The notes: generated by a model not told the origin, from the letters alone. A stretch of 64,000 bases of DNA from Aristolochia californica (GCA_029961685.1 JARWKL010000002.1:33696908-33760907); one strand, 5' to 3'; shown: positions 1 through 10,203, counted from the first letter of the stretch. A program made the numbers and translations.

Positions 1-384
1 TCCAACACTATTTTTTATCCAGATGAAGCAAAACCTTTCAACTGCAAAGGCTTAATCGAAAAGCCACCCCGTTGGTATACACATGAATAATATTCCAAGC
101 CAAGCTGTTTTTTGAGTTTTAGGTGCATTATCATCAATAAATGGAGCCGCAAGACTTATAAATGAAGCTTCTCAAAAGCCTACCAACATGCGGCATCTGG
201 CAATGGACCAAAAGTCAAATGAACAACCACAACTAGCTACAACTAAAGTCCAGACTGATAATCCAACCCTAATAAGCCTAAATGGATTGTGGGTCTTTGC
301 CAATGATGCAAATATAGGTAAAGCCACCGGGAGTCTAACCATAAATGCAGATGACAAAATACCATCAATAGTAATAAAAATCAT
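1..384 (-). pseudogene. Spinster-type (SPNS) MFS transporter fragment, copy 1
   Basis: On the minus strand this encodes the middle of a plant spinster-homologue major facilitator, a membrane transporter family proposed to move sphingolipids. Recognisable blocks are DGILSSAFMV, PIFASLAKTHNPFRL and SFDFWSIARCRMLVGF. A stop follows LVGF, and the next block near 60-170 continues only with breaks. About 100 bases present in the copy at 45703-46390 are missing near base 68. No intron-like gap is seen, which suggests capture from a spliced transcript. It lies inside an LTR element (LTR at 1162-1505) and the window edge truncates it. Family assignment is from memory of conserved blocks; pseudogene status is clear. 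Confidence 0.75.
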
Positions 385-387
385 CCC

Positions 388-760
388 TCACATCATAGTT
401 TCCACCTTTTCCAAAAATCCCAAACTGCTAAGTAGAGAATTGTTGTACTCCCCCTTTTTGCCAGGCATTTCATCATACAACTGCTTGTCATCTTCCATTT
501 TTCTTATCTCCTCTAGATTATCTCCAACTCGTCTATCTATTGGAGCCCCTTTCTGCACTGTAATAACAGCCATAGAAAAATAATTCGTCCTACTATTCAA
601 CCCAGCCACAGAAAATAATTCATCCCCCATAGAATTCTCTCGACCATTACCAGAATACCGAAAAAAATGTCATCTCCAATTTTTCCCATGTTGGCTACCT
701 TCTCATATTCAGAACTCCCACCTGATTGAAAATTTTCCACAAACAGGGCCCGAGCAGGTT
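388..760 (-). pseudogene. Element-encoded coding module, copy 1
   Basis: Minus-strand coding-like sequence between the spinster fragment and the gag-like start. The part at about 660-750 reads GGSSEYEKVANMGKIGDD; the part at 388-630 reads through KGAPIDRRVGDNLEEIRKM. Related sequence occurs at 17094-17370 (minus), 37950-38160 (plus, in a different element) and 46395-46565 (minus). Its presence in two element types suggests a gag or accessory region of the LTR family rather than a host gene, but I recognise no named domain. Confidence 0.5.
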
Positions 761-1140
761 GATTCCGATGAGGTTTTGGACAATTTTGGATTTGAGGTTT
801 TAGACTTTGATTTTGGATTTCCAGGCTCCCTCCTGCTTGTCTTTGGCTCTTGATTTCCCTGCATGGAAATTGTTAATTTTCTTGGTTGTGGCTTTTCCTC
901 TCATCCGAGAGAACATCTGCTCGTGACTTTTGCTCTACGACCTTTCTCTCTACTACCCCCTTCACACATTGCTACCATTGCCCTTTCGATTCTTTGGAGT
1001 TTCTGGTTAATAATTGGGATTAGATCCAATTGTTGCATGATCTGATCAAACCTTCTCTCGTTTTCTGCCTATGGCTCTCCGTGCGCAATCAGCCCTCAGA
1101 TCAGCAACTCTCTTAACTCCCCATTGCTGTAATTCTCCAT
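761..1140 (-). pseudogene. gag-like N-terminal remnant, copy 1
   Basis: Starting at an ATG (minus strand, 1138-1140) seven codons past the primer-binding site, the sequence reads MENYSNGELRELL and later INQKLQRIERAMVAM in another frame. This looks like the helical N-terminus of a Ty3/gypsy Gag. The same start occurs in copy 2 at about 17930-18201 (MGNSNNGELRELLRA). Frames are broken and no capsid or zinc-knuckle region follows; foreign sequence takes its place. Confidence 0.55.
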
Positions 1141-1148
1141 GTTACGCA

Positions 1149-1160
1149 ACTCTGATGCCA
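1149..1160 (-). other. Primer-binding site, gene-capturing element copy 1
   Basis: On the minus strand this reads TGGCATCAGAGT directly next to the LTR, a one-base variant of the plant initiator-tRNA primer site TGGTATCAGAGT seen in copy 2. It fixes the element as minus-oriented with its 5' LTR to the right. Confidence 0.7.
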
Positions 1161-1161
1161 G

Positions 1162-1505
1162 TTTTATGGTCCCGGATCTAACACAATGATTCGTAGGGAA
1201 GAAGAGATAAAGAAGAAAATCAATGCCGAAGGGAAGCTTGAAAACCTTGGGTTCTTTGAGGAGAACGCATACCCCTGAGCTCATTGAGGAGAACTCAAAA
1301 CCTTTTTTTACTCTAAATCAATACTTGCTTTTTCTCATTACTCTTACCCCTTAAATAGGGCTCACCCTTACAAGGTTCAAGATAAAATATTACAAAAATA
1401 CCCTTGTGGCCTATTAATTCTTTAACTAAAATAAAATAAAGTAAATTAAAGAAAAATAATTAATTAGACTCTAAATAACTTAATAATATTATTGCGTGCA
1501 TAACA
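1162..1505 (-). mobile_element. LTR of gene-capturing element, copy 1 (344 bp)
   Basis: Read on the plus strand it begins TTTTATGGTCCCGG (TGTTATGG in the other copies) and ends TGCGTGCATAACA. It matches the LTRs at 18224-18546 and 43378-43720 through the blocks ACACAATGATTCGTAGGGA and CTTACAAGGTTCAAGATAA. The primer site lies at its left edge, making this the 5' LTR of a minus-strand element. Confidence 0.85.
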
Positions 1506-1603
1506 GATTACCGTAATGGCGGATGTCTTTCTTGTGGTCGGTGACGTTGAACAGATTAAGCACCCCGATCGGTGACCAGATCCGAGAGTGGTTCATGGGC
1601 GAG
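1506..1603. repeat. Flank shared with 18547-18640
   Basis: The 98 bases just outside the LTR closely match the sequence outside the LTR of copy 2, including TCTTTCTTGTGGTCGGTGA. Shared flanking DNA points to duplication of a larger block rather than two independent insertions. Confidence 0.7.
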
Positions 1604-1761
1604 TGTTATGCACACAATAAAATTATTATTTTTATTATTTTTATTTAATTTACTTTATTTATTTCAGTTTTAGGTTACATGGATATTTTTGGAAGATTTC
1701 ATTTTTAGGGGTATTTTTTTAATATTTTATATTAAACCCTATCAGGGACCCTATTTAAGGG
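1604..1761 (+). mobile_element. Truncated LTR in opposite orientation
   Basis: Begins TGTTATGCACACAATAA and continues into a degenerate reverse-complement version of the neighbouring LTR, including CCCTATTTAAGGG near its end. It is cut off at 1761 where the TIR-bounded sequence begins. Confidence 0.55.
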
Positions 1762-3048
1762 TAGGGGTGGCTTCAAACCAAGCCAGCTCATGAGCGGCTC
1801 AAGTTCAGCTCGGTGCCGGCTCGATTCGATTCGTTATCTATCGAGCTCGAGCTCTGAAATTGGCTCGTTTACCTTAACGAGCCGAGTTCAACAGAAGCCA
1901 AGTTCGGTTCGTCGGATCGCGAGCCAGCTCGAGGTGAGTCAGGATCGGTATGGGGTTGGGAGCGGGGCTTGAGCGAGAGCGAGGGAGGGGGGGGGAATTT
2001 TTTCCTCCCCTCGTCACCGCCGAGCCCTTCCTGTCGACTGTTGTCATCGCCTCTACCGCCATCGACCGCTGCTCGCCGACCGCCTCTGTGGCTATCCGTT
2101 TGATTTCTTCCTCTCCTCGTCGTCACCTCTGTTTTCGTCGTTGCCGCTTCCGTCACTGCCACTTCCATCGCAGTCGTCAACCCCAACGACAGGTCCTCCC
2201 CGAGTCGTAACCCCCTTCCCTCCACGTCGTCTCGGTGGAAAACCTGAACTAGTAAATTCAAGGGAGAAATTAGGGGAGAAATAATCTCCCCCCTCCCTCG
2301 CACGAAGATGATTTCGCACATGCAAAAGATCATAAAGTAAAAAAAAAAAAACTTTTTCCTTAAACTCTCCTTCCTCATCATAGCTCTTGAAAAAAAATAA
2401 AAAATACAGTTTATAGAAATAAGTTTCAATGAACTATTAGTGTCTCATGTTTTTTTAAATATTTTTCTAATTGAAAATTCTTATTAAAAATCATATAATT
2501 TTCTAAGTAAGATTTTCCTACCAAGATGGGGTAGAAAACTGTATAGAAAATTTTTGAATAAGTATTTAACAGTTGATGCTGTAATACTTTTAGCATGAAG
2601 CAATTTTCATTGCAATTTTGTGTTTGACATTTTATTTGACTAAAAATTTATCGATAAGTATTATAATATATTAGATTGATTATTAATTTTTATTTATTTC
2701 CCTAGTTAACTTTCCTAAGAAAATTTTAAAATATTTCCTGTAATTTTCTAATAAGTCACTATTAGGAATAGGAGTTTAGTTAAAGGTTTTTTGGGGAATA
2801 TGTATCAGAGGGAAAACATTTTTATTTTTTCCTACAATATAAATTTTCATCTAGGGGCACTAAGGAGGCCATAGTAAATTTATGGCTAGATTAAAAAATT
2901 ACAAAACAAGCTAGACAACAAATGGAGTAAAAAAGATTAATATTGGCGCATTTTAATCCATTATTGAAATTCAATCATGAACCTCCCCTATCATTATTTT
3001 TTAAATGTATGCATAATTTTATATATAATTTATTCGAAGCCACCCCTA
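1762..3048. mobile_element. Putative non-autonomous TIR element
   Basis: Left end TAGGGGTGGCTTCAAAC (1762-1778) and the reverse complement of the right end, TAGGGGTGGCTTCGAAT (3032-3048), match at 15 of 17 bases. Ends of this kind are typical of plant hAT-like non-autonomous DNA elements. I found no clean 8-bp target duplication. The interior holds a GC-rich patch with repeated GAGCTCG motifs (1790-1930), a GC-rich stretch (1960-2330) and an AT-rich tail. No transposase is present; the open frames across 1869-2429 are low-complexity and judged spurious. Confidence 0.4.
2439..2788. repeat. AT-rich direct repeat, copy 1
   Basis: Matches 3211-3580 in the same orientation over about 350 bases, with shared blocks such as GCAATTTTGTGTTTGACATT and AAAATTTATCGATAAGTAT. 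The second copy has an extra stretch (AAAAGGTAATAAGAGGTCC). Confidence 0.8.
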
Positions 3049-3210
3049 CGTGTGAGATCAAAAACAAGGATAAAAAAAACTTTTTGTCCCTTTCTCATGG
3101 CTCTTGAAGAAATTGAAAAGATATTTCAGTAGAAATACGTTTCTAGAGACTAATAGTGGTTTTTTAATAAATGTTGAAAATGACATTTTAGTAGAAATAT
3201 AGGGACCATT

Positions 3211-3580
3211 AGTGCCTCATGTTTTTTTTTAAATATTTTTCTAATTATAAATTCTTTTTAAAAAATCATATAATTTTCAAAGTAAGATTTTCTTGCCAAG
3301 ATGGGCTAGAAAACCGTATAGAAAAATTTTGAATAAGTATTTGACAATTGATGATATAATCCTTTTAGCATGAGGCAATTTTCATAGCAATTTTGTGTTT
3401 GACATTTTATTTGATTAAAAATTTATCGATAAGTATAATAATATATTAGATTAATTATTAATTTTTATTTATTTCCTTAGAAAAGGTAATAAGAGGTCCA
3501 TTTAACTTTCCTAAGAAAAATTTAAAATATTTCTTGTAATTTTATAGTAAGTCACTAATAGTTATAGGATTTTATTTAAA
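3211..3580. repeat. AT-rich direct repeat, copy 2
   Basis: Second copy of the repeat at 2439-2788. It lies outside the proposed TIR element, so either the duplication involved the element's tail or the right TIR belongs to a different unit. No coding sequence is seen. Confidence 0.8.
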
Positions 3581-3703
3581 GGATTTATAGTTTTTATTTG
3601 GGTGATTGTAAATTGATAGATATTTCATTTAATTTTGTTGTGTTTGATTATTGTAGGAGTTTATTCACAATGTTATGCATTGTATGGAGTGTTTAGACTA
3701 TTT

Positions 3704-3780
3704 TACATACATGCAAAAGGAAATAGCATAATTTAATTCCTACGTCTTTTATAACTCGAAATGCTACGAAGTCCATAACA
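3704..3780 (-). mobile_element. 3' LTR remnant of gypsy element 1
   Basis: Seventy-odd bases matching 8450-8527 (ACATACATGCAAA, AGCATAATTTAATTCCTACG) and ending CCATAACA. The rest of this LTR is missing. Confidence 0.8.
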
Positions 3781-4159
3781 TCACCCCCCTCCTGGAGAAA
3801 GAGCTTGTCCGCAAGCTCGAAAGAGGGGTAGAGAGCCCTGAAAGCGGCTAAGGGCTCCCATGTAGTGTCAATGGGGTCAGTATCAGCCCACTACACTAGA
3901 ACCTCCCAATCGCCCTAAATGCAGCGAGCCTGCAACACCTGCGCTAGAGTAGAAAGAACTCGACCTCATGTAGCGGCAGAGGTGTGTGTAGGAATGGGGA
4001 GTCTCCCTGGAAGACCTTCAATTGGGAGACGTGAAACACATTATGGATCTTGGGTTTTGGTGGAAGCTGCAAGCGGTAGGCAACTGTGCCAATGTGCTCC
4101 AGCACCTGAAAGGGCCCATAATAATTTGGGGAGAGTTTGTGACGTTTGGAGGCTGTCAA
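3781..4159 (-). pseudogene. Integrase C-terminus and chromodomain, gypsy 1
   Basis: Minus strand: [18 protein letters not shown], then [16 protein letters not shown], is the GPY/F-type integrase C-terminus. Closer to the LTR, broken frames give WADTDPIDTTWEPLAAF and LYPSFELADKLF, the tail of a chromodomain that in chromoviruses directs integration to chromatin. The coding end runs almost into the polypurine tract. Confidence 0.8.
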
Positions 4160-4165
4160 TGAAAG

Positions 4166-5035
4166 CTATCGGTAATGTTGGAAACGTAGCCACACATAAT
4201 CCCTTGGAGAGAAGAACACGGCCCGATGCTTCTTATCATAATAGAGTTTCATGGCCTGTTGGGCCTCTTGGAGATGAGTGCAGACCTCACTAAGCATGGC
4301 GTCCCATTCTGCTAAAGCCCGGTCCAAGGTGGCGACCTTGGATGCACCTGGTTCATACAATAAAAGCCGAGGCGGATCTATACCATACACTACCTTGAAT
4401 GGAGTAGTGCCGAGAGCGCTGTTGTAGGATGTGTTATAACAGAATTCGGCCCATACCAGCCACTGAACCAACCATTTAGGTGAGTCCCCCATAAAACAAA
4501 GGAGATACATCTCAAGCGTCCTATTGACCACCTCGGTCTGTCCATCAGTCTGTGGGTGGTAGGCGGAAGAGAACACCAATTTGGTGCCTTGCAGCTTAAA
4601 GAGTTCTTTCCAGAACAAACTGGTGAAGATGGCGTCCATGTCATTGGTAATGGACGCAGGCACCCCATGTAACCGGACAATATTATCCATGAAGAGCTAA
4701 GCCACATGAGTTTCTGTGTAGGGATGCACCAAAGGGAGGAAATGGCCATACTTGGAGAAGCGGTCAACCACTACAAATATAACATATTTGCCTAAAGAGG
4801 TGGGAAGGCCTTCAATGAAGTCCATTGAAATATCTGACCATACCTGTGACTGTAGCTGAAGAGGTTGGAGCAACCCTGCTGGACTTAATGATTCGGCCTT
4901 GTTCCATTGACAAGTCTGACAAGCTGCCACATACTCTGTTACACTTCTCTTCATACCCTTCCAAAACAATTCGTGACTGAGGCAGAAATATGTTTTCTGT
5001 CTACTCTCATGTGTACTATCATGGAAAGAGGTTAA
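4166..5035 (-). pseudogene. Integrase core, gypsy 1
   Basis: Minus strand: the zinc-binding HHCC region ends YVAACQTCQWNK. The catalytic core follows with the first Asp in SDISMDFIEGLPTS, a second-Asp region reading SITNDMDAIFTS (usual SDRD altered), and the Glu region [20 protein letters not shown] stop interrupts the core after ETHVA. Enzyme role: insertion of element cDNA into the chromosome. Confidence 0.88.
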
Positions 5036-5134
5036 GATGCTGGTAATGATTGGAGAGGTGGGGTACAGAAAAATCCTATTTTTGAACAGGATAAGACGAG
5101 CATGGATTGTCCAATGGCTATTTGAGGTCCCCTG

Positions 5135-5599
5135 CTAAATATCATGATATAAGGCAATGAGTTCTGGATGCTGATGTGTCTCCTCCCTAATAGAGTCCAA
5201 CAAAAGACTTTTGGGATGACTGATAGCATGCAATTGTGGCTCTGGAACATCCAGGCGAGACAAGGCATCGACCCCCACATTCAGACTGCCAGGTTTATAC
5301 TCAATGATAAAGTCAAAACCCATCGGTTTATTTAACCAGTGCTACTGAGGAGAGGTGGTGAGATGCTGCTCAAGAAGATACTTTAGGCTTGAATGATCGG
5401 TCCGAATAAGAAATGGGTGCCCCCAGAGATAGGGCCTCCATTGCTGGATGGCTTTAGCTAAACCGATCAATTCCCTTTCATAAGCAGCGAGTTTGTGGTG
5501 TTGGCCAAGTTGTCGACTGAAATAAGTGATCGAGTGGCCTTGTTGTTCTAACACTGCACCTACACCCCCGCCTGAAGCATCACATTTCACTACAAACAA
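5135..5599 (-). pseudogene. RNase H, gypsy 1
   Basis: Minus strand: FVVKCDASGGGVGAVLEQ carries the first catalytic Asp, YERELIGLAKAIQ the Glu and FLIRTDHSSLKYLL the next Asp; GVDALSRLD marks the C-terminal end. A stop lies between TTSPQ and the following GFDFIIEYKPG block. Confidence 0.88.
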
Positions 5600-5617
5600 C
5601 TCATCAAAGTTCGGTAG

Positions 5618-6441
5618 CTACAAAACCGGCACTGAAGATAAGACTACCTTCAACTGCTGAAAAGAATGATCCGTTGGTTTGGACCAGCTGAAAGCATTTT
5701 TCCTGAGGAGATTGTTGAGCGGCACTGCTATCTGTCCGTAGCTGCGGATAAATTTTCTATAATAACGAGCGAGGCCCAAAAATCCCCTTAACGCTGTGAT
5801 GGATATGGGAGGAGGCCAGTCTGTGATGACCTGAATCTTGCTCTGGTCAACCTTCACCCCAACTACGGAAATAATGTGGCCCAAGTATGCCACCTTGGGT
5901 GTGCCCATAGAATATTTGGACTTGTTTAAAACCAAATGATGTGAACACAGGAGAGTAAATACCTGGTGAAGGTGATAAAGGTGCATGCCCCAATGTTTGC
6001 TATACACCAATATATCATAAAAAAAGACTAGAACATATTTTCGTAAGATAGAGCTAAATACCTCATTCATGAGGGCCTAGAAAGTGGATGGCACATTGGA
6101 GAGACCAAAGGGCATCACTAGGAACTTTAAATACCCAGGTGCGTGCGGAACGTGGTCTTCTCTACATCTGAAGGATGAACTCTAATCTGATGATAACTTG
6201 ACTTCAAGTCCAGCTTTGTAAATATAGTGGCACCATGTAACTCATCTAACAACTCATCCACCACGGGAATGGGAAATTTGTCTTTAATTGTGTTAGCATT
6301 GAGCTGCTTGTAGTCCACACAAAATCTCCAAGACTTGTCATGTTTTTTTACCAGTAACACCGGGGATGAGAAAAGAGACCTATTGGGCTGAATAATTCCT
6401 TGGGTGAGCATATTTTGGCATTGTCTCTCAATTTCATCCAT
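5618..6441 (-). pseudogene. Reverse transcriptase, gypsy 1
   Basis: Minus strand: [36 protein letters not shown] and [16 protein letters not shown] mark the fingers and palm. The active-site block reads FFYDILVYSK, with Tyr in place of the first Asp of the family FFDDILVYS, so a catalytic residue is lost. GFLGLARYYRKFIR marks the thumb. Breaks fall near 6075-6125. Confidence 0.9.
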
Positions 6442-6729
6442 CTATAAGTGGGGGTAACGGTAAGGCCGAACCACCAGAGGTTTTTTCCCCAGCTTCAATC
6501 TGATGTGGTGATCACAGTGGCAAATAGGCGGAAGAGCAGTAGGTTCCTAAAATAAATCTTCAAAGTCTGTAAGTAATTGAGATAACTTACAGTGCTCGGC
6601 GCTCTGGACCTGAACTGCCTGAAGTGTGCAGGGCACAGTAGCATGTGTGCCATGCAAGGTGATCTGACGCTGACCCTCTGTGAAGGTCATGGTCAGGGCC
6701 TAAAAATCCCTCAAGATAGGCCCCAACTT

Positions 6730-7125
6730 CTAGAGCCATTTAACTCTGAGTACCAAATCAAATCCTACCAGTAGAATCACCAAGAAATCGGCAATAAAGG
6801 AGTGTCCCTCAATACAAAATGGGGTGGCTGTAGAGATACCCACATTGGCGATTTTGGCCCCATTGGCCACTGTGAATGAGAGGCCTATTTTCTGCTTGAT
6901 TACCAACCCAAGCTGTTTTGCCACTGGCTGACTTATGAAGTTGTGTGTGCTGCCAGAGTCAACTAAGGCTTGTAACTGTAGATGGTGCAACTTGGCCCAA
7001 ACTTGCATTGTGTTGGAACTGTGCATGCCAGTCATGGCATGGAGTGAAACTACTGAGGCATCTTGTTCTGTCTCAACATTGTCTTCGTCTGGGAGTATTT
7101 CCTCAGTATGCTCACAGAGAAGCAC
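6730..7125 (-). pseudogene. Aspartic protease, gypsy 1
   Basis: Minus strand: LQALVDSGSTHNFISQPVAK carries the retropepsin DSGS catalytic motif, followed by FTVANGAKI and a hydrophobic C-terminal half. It is continuous for 131 codons and lies between the zinc knuckle and RT. Confidence 0.85.
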
Positions 7126-7140
7126 ACTGAATAATATCTT

Positions 7141-8163
7141 GCATATGTGACCCTGGACATACTGTTCATCACAATTAAAACAAAGACCCTTTGCCCTCCT
7201 CTATTCCGTCTCTTGTCTATTCAATTTTTTTATGTATGGTACTGGCAGCGTAGAGGAAGAACTCTCTGCACGTGGAGTTGCATTGTGTCCAGTAAGTGGA
7301 CGCCCTGAATAGGGTGAGGGTGCAGTGGTAGTCGCCCTGCTTGGCCAAGCTGGTCTTCGGACTAGGGATTCCTTCAGAACTCGCTGTTTAGTATCAATGG
7401 TCCTAGCCAAGTTCATAGTGTGGTCCAAATCTCTAGGTTCATGTAATTCAACCTCCAGACACAGGGCCTCTGTCAAGCCAGCAGTAAAGAGGTTAACATA
7501 CTGGGAGGGCCTGACATTGGTGCTGGCTCTGGTCAAGCGTTCTTGGAAGATCTTTTGGTACACTTCAATTGTGCCCGTCTGTTTCAAATTCACCAATTCA
7601 CCAAATCACCAAGATTGTTTACATACATCCCAATCAAGAACCAAATGTTCATTTTTGAATTGGTGGAACCATAGATGCGCTTCATCGAGCATATAGAATG
7701 CGGCCAACTGGACCTGGTCATCCGCCGGTGTTTTTTTATGGTAAAAGAATTGGTCACATCAGTGTAACCAGATCAAGGGGTCCTTAGACCCATCAAATGT
7801 AGGGAAGTCCAATTTCACATACTTGGGAACCAAATTAGAGGTAGTAGCGCGAGGTCCCAATGGGGGATGTGGGTGGCGCAGTTGTGGTGGGTGGTACTCT
7901 GCTGGTGGTGTATAGCTTCCCGGCGGTGGCACTCGAAGCCAACTGTCCTCATGTCGCCTGAGGAGGAGCTAGATTGATGCATCCATGGCTTCCATGGCTG
8001 AACGCAGGTCAGCAGCTGTCTGATGAACCTCGTCAATGGATTGATATTGAGCTTCTGTCCTCTAACGATTTTCCTCAATCAGTTGACGGAAATCCTCTGG
8101 GGAAGAGGACTCCCCAAGGGTGGACCTGTCTGATACCAAGATGTTGGGATCTTCCCGGGCCAT
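7141..8163 (-). pseudogene. Gag, gypsy 1
   Basis: Minus strand: starts at ATG 8161-8163 inside the 5' LTR and reads in frame across the primer site as NILVSDRSTLGESSS. A capsid-like part (7201-7596) has LKQTGTIEVYQKIFQERL and LFTAGLTEALCLEVEL, and a zinc knuckle CFNCDEQYVQGHIC lies at about 7143-7187. Stops interrupt the middle. Confidence 0.8.
8129..8138 (-). other. Primer-binding site, gypsy 1
   Basis: Minus strand TGGTATCAGA, three bases inside the 5' LTR, complementary to initiator methionine tRNA. It lies within the gag reading frame. Confidence 0.75.
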
Positions 8164-8527
8164 GGATCTTGTCACCCTTCTTCCCTCTCTTCCCTCCAGA
8201 TTGGCTGTTGACGCAGGAAGAGAACTCCTGTTCTTGGAACGTGTAATGGTGGAAATAGATTGACCCCTAAGGAAGCTCGACCTGGACCTCTGAGGGAGAA
8301 TCCGACCTGGCTAAAACTAAATGATTCAATGCTTAATCTTCGTTCAGCTCTTTGTCCCAATAAATAGGTTTGGGGACGAAATTACAACTCAGGCCCATGG
8401 GTCACATGGTTCACGCAAAATTACATTCAAACCAAACCAAACAAAATTCAACATACATGCAAAGGGAAATAGCATAATTTAATTCCTACGTCTGTTGATA
8501 ACTCGGGATGTTATGGAGTCCATAACA
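8142..8527 (-). mobile_element. 5' LTR of gypsy element 1 (386 bp)
   Basis: Plus-strand ends TGTTGGGATC and CCATAACA. The right end (8509-8527) is a perfect 19-base palindrome TGTTATGGAGTCCATAACA. The gag start codon sits about 20 bases from the inner edge. Confidence 0.85.
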
Positions 8528-9711
8528 CCCTCCCCCTCATGCTGGTTGTCTCTTTCAATAGGCCTAGCTGGCATAATATAAGTGAGAGTAAAATTACTCC
8601 TAACCTTAAGACATGCTCCATACTCCAGTCAAATAACTCATCCTAGATGTTGGTCACACTCCTGTAGGTAGTGGGTTTATAGGCATTGCTCAGAAGTGTA
8701 ATAAAACTCCTTCATCACCGTGTTCCTCCATAGGACACCGACTCTCAAATGGTAGGAGTAATAAATGCCAATTAAGGGGATAACGGATAATCACCTAGAA
8801 GATAATATTCTGGGGCCACCATGTGCTTTCTTCTTCATCAAAATAACCAATGCTGACAACAATCGACAACTGGGAAGTCCTTCAATAATAATGTTTCAAC
8901 CAAAGAGACACAATAGCAGCAATTGAAATGGGCCTTGGCCCAATAACACGTACCAAATAATCCTTAAAAATCGCCTGTAAAATAAACCGCAGATAGACCA
9001 TCACTAAATAAGGAAGTTGCACCAAATAGTATGTTGGAATCGAATAATAATACAAGATAATTATCCAATTGGAGAAAAGGGGCCAAGTCAAGCCGGGTCA
9101 GATATTAGACCAATATAGCCAAGTCACGAAAGAAATAGGTATACAAATAGGGATCCGAACACGTATCACCGAGGAAGAAAATCAGTGGGCCGAGTCAGGT
9201 TGACCCAAATCCGAGTTGACCCAGACCAAGTTGACCTGGATCGAGTTGGCTCAAGTTTACCCAAGCAGGAAGAAGTAGAAGCAGTTAACCCAATGGTCGT
9301 TGGGTTAACTTGGCCCAGTCTTGGTCTCAATAAAAAATCGGGGCTCAATTAAACCCCGTTTCCTAACTTAGGGAATTTGGCAACAATGCTTCTTCTTTCT
9401 CACTTCCGAACAGAGCGGGACAACAGTGATTGAACCAAAGATTCCGGAGTAGCAGCCAAAAAATGAAATCACAAAAAAGAAGCTTCCATGGCTAGGGAGA
9501 ATAGCTATCACAAAGAGGTTTCCATCTGAGTTTCCTCAACATGTATGGCAGATATGGAGATACAATCTGATAGCAGGAAATTTTGGGATGACAGCCACGA
9601 GACTTTCAGAAAAATAGACATAACAGTAGCAACCGATGAATCTCTATAAATGGCAATGGAGTTGGCGCAAGGAGACAAACTAGCAAGAGACTTCCCAAAA
9701 TAAATCAGTCC
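8528..9711. mobile_element. Non-coding relic of a copia-like element
   Basis: 8528-8640 matches the internal start of the copia-type relic family at 15370-15450 and 51070-51150 (CCCCTCATGCTG, ATAATATAAGTGAGAGTAAA). Around 9165-9330 there are many dispersed GTTGACC and GTTAACC words. No coding sequence is recognised; the rest is featureless to me. Confidence 0.5.
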
Positions 9712-9885
9712 ATGGGCTCTATTTGGAACTTGAATTCCTCCTCACTGACAGCTTTTGCATTGGTTATGTCAGTGCCATTTAGGAGGAAACAAAGTCTCTC
9801 GTATGATGGCCAATTGACATTGTCTAGTTCCTGGGGTGGTTTTTCTTCCAGAGTAATAGGTAGCCGCTATTTCTGTTTGGAGTAT
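9712..9885 (-). pseudogene. Unidentified coding-like fragment
   Basis: Minus strand gives a clean frame KPPQELDNVNWPSYERLCFL and NGTDITNAKAVSEEEFKFQI before a stop near 9712. Composition is protein-like and follows the thioesterase fragment in the same direction, so it may be another captured exon. I do not recognise the family. Confidence 0.35.
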
Positions 9886-10203
9886 GTTCTAAGCCAGCTT
9901 TGCTCCTTCCAAAGTGGCGACGTTTTAGAGCCCGCACGCTGGTCAATCGATGTAGTTTTTCTACCCCATGCAGGCTGGGTGTCGTCGCTGCACGATTTGT
10001 GTATCCCAATATGAAAGACACCATCCAAAGTCTAACGTCACAATGCTATAGTTGCAAGTGACAGAAGTTGAGGGCGCATAAGGAAAAGACAAGACACCAT
10101 TTCTGACTTCAGGTGAAGTAAAGAAAGTTCTGAAGGGCTCGTTTGCATGACCAGAGTCCTCCAATCCATTGAGCCACAGAAGGAAACTTATAGCCATGAG
10201 ACC
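9886..10203 (-). pseudogene. Acyl-protein thioesterase-like fragment, block A copy
   Basis: Minus strand from ATG at 10195-10197: SFLLWLNGLEDSGHANEP, then FRTFFTSPEVRNGVLSFPYA and PSTSVTCNY. These match the N-terminal part of plant acyl-protein thioesterase / LYPLA-type serine hydrolases (family form LHGLGDSG, then FPxAPxxPVT). After TCNY the match stops and unrelated sequence follows. The catalytic Ser, Asp and His lie further on and are absent. It sits about 380 bases inside a minus-strand LTR and primer site (10574-10979), so it appears captured. The block B copy is 46570-46903. Confidence 0.65.

Larger units (their letters stand above)
3704..8527 (-). mobile_element. Ty3/gypsy chromovirus, element 1 (degenerate)
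   Basis: Minus-strand element with gag, protease, RT, RNase H, integrase and chromodomain in the Ty3/gypsy order. The right (5') LTR is 8142-8527; the left (3') LTR survives only as 3704-3780. A polypurine tract (minus strand AGGAGGGGGGTGA) abuts the left LTR. Many stops and frameshifts make it inactive. It lies in a copia-like relic whose internal sequence resumes at 8528. Confidence 0.9.

Noticed and set aside
1869..2429. 186-codon minus-strand open frame and overlapping frames on both strands
   Set aside because: Low-complexity Arg/Gly/Ser composition in a GC-rich patch, open on both strands at once and without any domain; judged non-coding.
3704..8527. Endogenous pararetrovirus (caulimovirus-like) origin for the RT region
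   Set aside because: LTRs, an integrase with zinc and D-D-E blocks, a chromodomain and chromovirus domain order identify Ty3/gypsy retrotransposons; no movement or coat protein seen.
8509..8527. Hairpin as a transcription terminator
   Set aside because: It is the conserved end of a gypsy LTR in several copies in a eukaryotic context.
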